From Anaerolineaceae bacterium (GTDB lineage: Bacteria > Chloroflexota > Anaerolineae > Anaerolineales > Villigracilaceae): a stretch of DNA of 5,972 nucleotides. Every line of letters begins with the position of its first letter. Positions within the stretch are counted from its first letter, which is position 1. Location: positions 1 to 5,972 of the forward strand of contig BQMV01000069.1 in NCBI GenBank assembly GCA_022181005.1, given 5' to 3'. A model generated the notes under the pieces. The model was not told where the DNA came from. It made no database searches and worked only from the letters and a program-made list of their open reading frames with translations. The position numbers and the translations under genes are program-made. Below, one piece after another: positions 5,452-5,972 of the stretch.

Positions 5452-5972
5452 TTATTCGCCTAAATCAACCTTCGCTCGCAACATCGCCGTCAACAACTTG
5501 ACCGAGTTCTGCACGTCGGCAAAATCCACTATTTCGGACGGCGAGTGGACGTAACGCGTGGGAATTGAGAGGCAGCCAGCCGGCACGCCTGCGCGCGTAA
5601 GCTGCATGGCGCGCGCATCCGTCGAGCCGAACAACAGAACTTCGCGTTGATACGGCAGTTTATTTTTCTCCGCCGTACGAATCATCCACTGTACAACGCG
5701 CGGATCAGCCATCATGCCCGAATCTTGGAATTTTATACAAGGACCTGCGCCCAGTTTCATTTCCATTTTAGGCGCATTGGGCGTATCCGCTGCCGCTGTA
5801 ACGTCAACCGCAATGCCGAGATCGGGGTCCACGCCAAATGCGGAAGTCGTCGCGCCGCGTAAGCCCACCTCTTCTTGCGTGGTGAACACGAAATACGCAT
5901 CGTGCGGCGTAGACTTTAAGGCGCGCAACGTTTCAATCGCAACCAGCACGCCCACACGATCATCCATAGACT
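5452..5972 (-). CDS. M42-family metallo-aminopeptidase, C-terminal part (5' end outside window)
   Basis: The frame is open to the window edge, so the gene is cut at its 5' end; an ATG at 5967 is internal, being the Met of the conserved (A/S)MDDR motif. Numbering from that Met, the M42 hallmarks run in order. DDRVG (2-6) holds the metal-bridging Asp. TTQEEVGLRGA (29-39) holds the general base E32 and metal ligand E33. AVDVT (53-57) has metal ligand D55. Then come LGAGP (72-76), FGSTDA (113-118, equivalent to GGTDA) and PTRYVHS (136-142) with metal ligand H141. M42 enzymes are dinuclear, often zinc- or cobalt-dependent, cytoplasmic aminopeptidases, commonly large tetrahedral assemblies that trim peptides from proteasome-like degradation. 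Some relatives were annotated as endoglucanase (CelM/FrvX), which is generally misleading. The N-terminal H-x-D ligand motif is outside the window. Residue specificity cannot be read from sequence alone. It is followed after 1 nt by the unknown 154-residue gene. Confidence 0.95.
   Translation of the reverse strand, partial: SMDDRVGVLVAIETLRALKSTPHDAYFVFTTQEEVGLRGATTSAFGVDPDLGIAVDVTAAADTPNAPKMEMKLGAGPCIKFQDSGMMADPRVVQWMIRTAEKNKLPYQREVLLFGSTDARAMQLTRAGVPAGCLSIPTRYVHSPSEIVDFADVQNSVKLLTAMLRAKVDLGE

Noticed and set aside
5647..5862. Plus-strand frame of 71 codons opposite the M42 peptidase
   Set aside because: It is antisense to conserved metal-binding motifs and lacks a ribosome site or recognisable product.

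Overview
The window has about 50% G+C and looks like ordinary bacterial chromosome, with no mobile element, phage gene or CRISPR array. A transcription-attenuating T-box leader in front of serS, a DUF456 membrane protein, an M42 aminopeptidase and an OmpR-type two-component pair together suggest Chloroflexota, perhaps Anaerolineae. That assignment is inference from gene content and style, not from a marker gene. Firmicutes would be the main alternative.

Layout. Bases 1-306 (+) are the end of a lytic transglycosylase that starts outside the window. It converges on a two-component operon on the minus strand: response regulator (2416-1739), then sensor histidine kinase (1704-343). The two convergent stop codons both lie in a small 8-bp-period tandem repeat (300-347) that puts TAG stops in all six frames. 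Bases 2417-2829 hold no protein gene. They carry the divergent promoter region and a complete serine T-box riboswitch with a consensus promoter (TTGACA, 16 bp, TATAAT), a Stem I with a UCC specifier, the 7-nt antiterminator bulge UGGCACC and a competing terminator. The riboswitch controls serS (2830-4098), seryl-tRNA synthetase. Directly behind serS, with no terminator between, come a DUF456-type membrane protein (4099-4632) and a 99-residue membrane protein (4657-4956). A strong bidirectional hairpin terminator (4961-4983) closes this operon. From the right, on the minus strand, come an M42 metallo-aminopeptidase (5' end outside the window) and, one base behind it, a 154-residue protein of unknown function.

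How the parts work together. Uncharged tRNA-Ser should pair with the UCC specifier and the UGGC bulge, hold the antiterminator and let RNA polymerase read through into serS. The two membrane-protein genes would then be induced by serine starvation too, unless they have their own promoters; a TATAAT hexamer lies just upstream of each. The two-component system faces away from serS and shares only the intergenic region with it. I see no wholly new system here. The points most worth a second look are the T-box operon with its membrane-protein passengers, the six-frame stop repeat and the unknown protein coupled to the peptidase.
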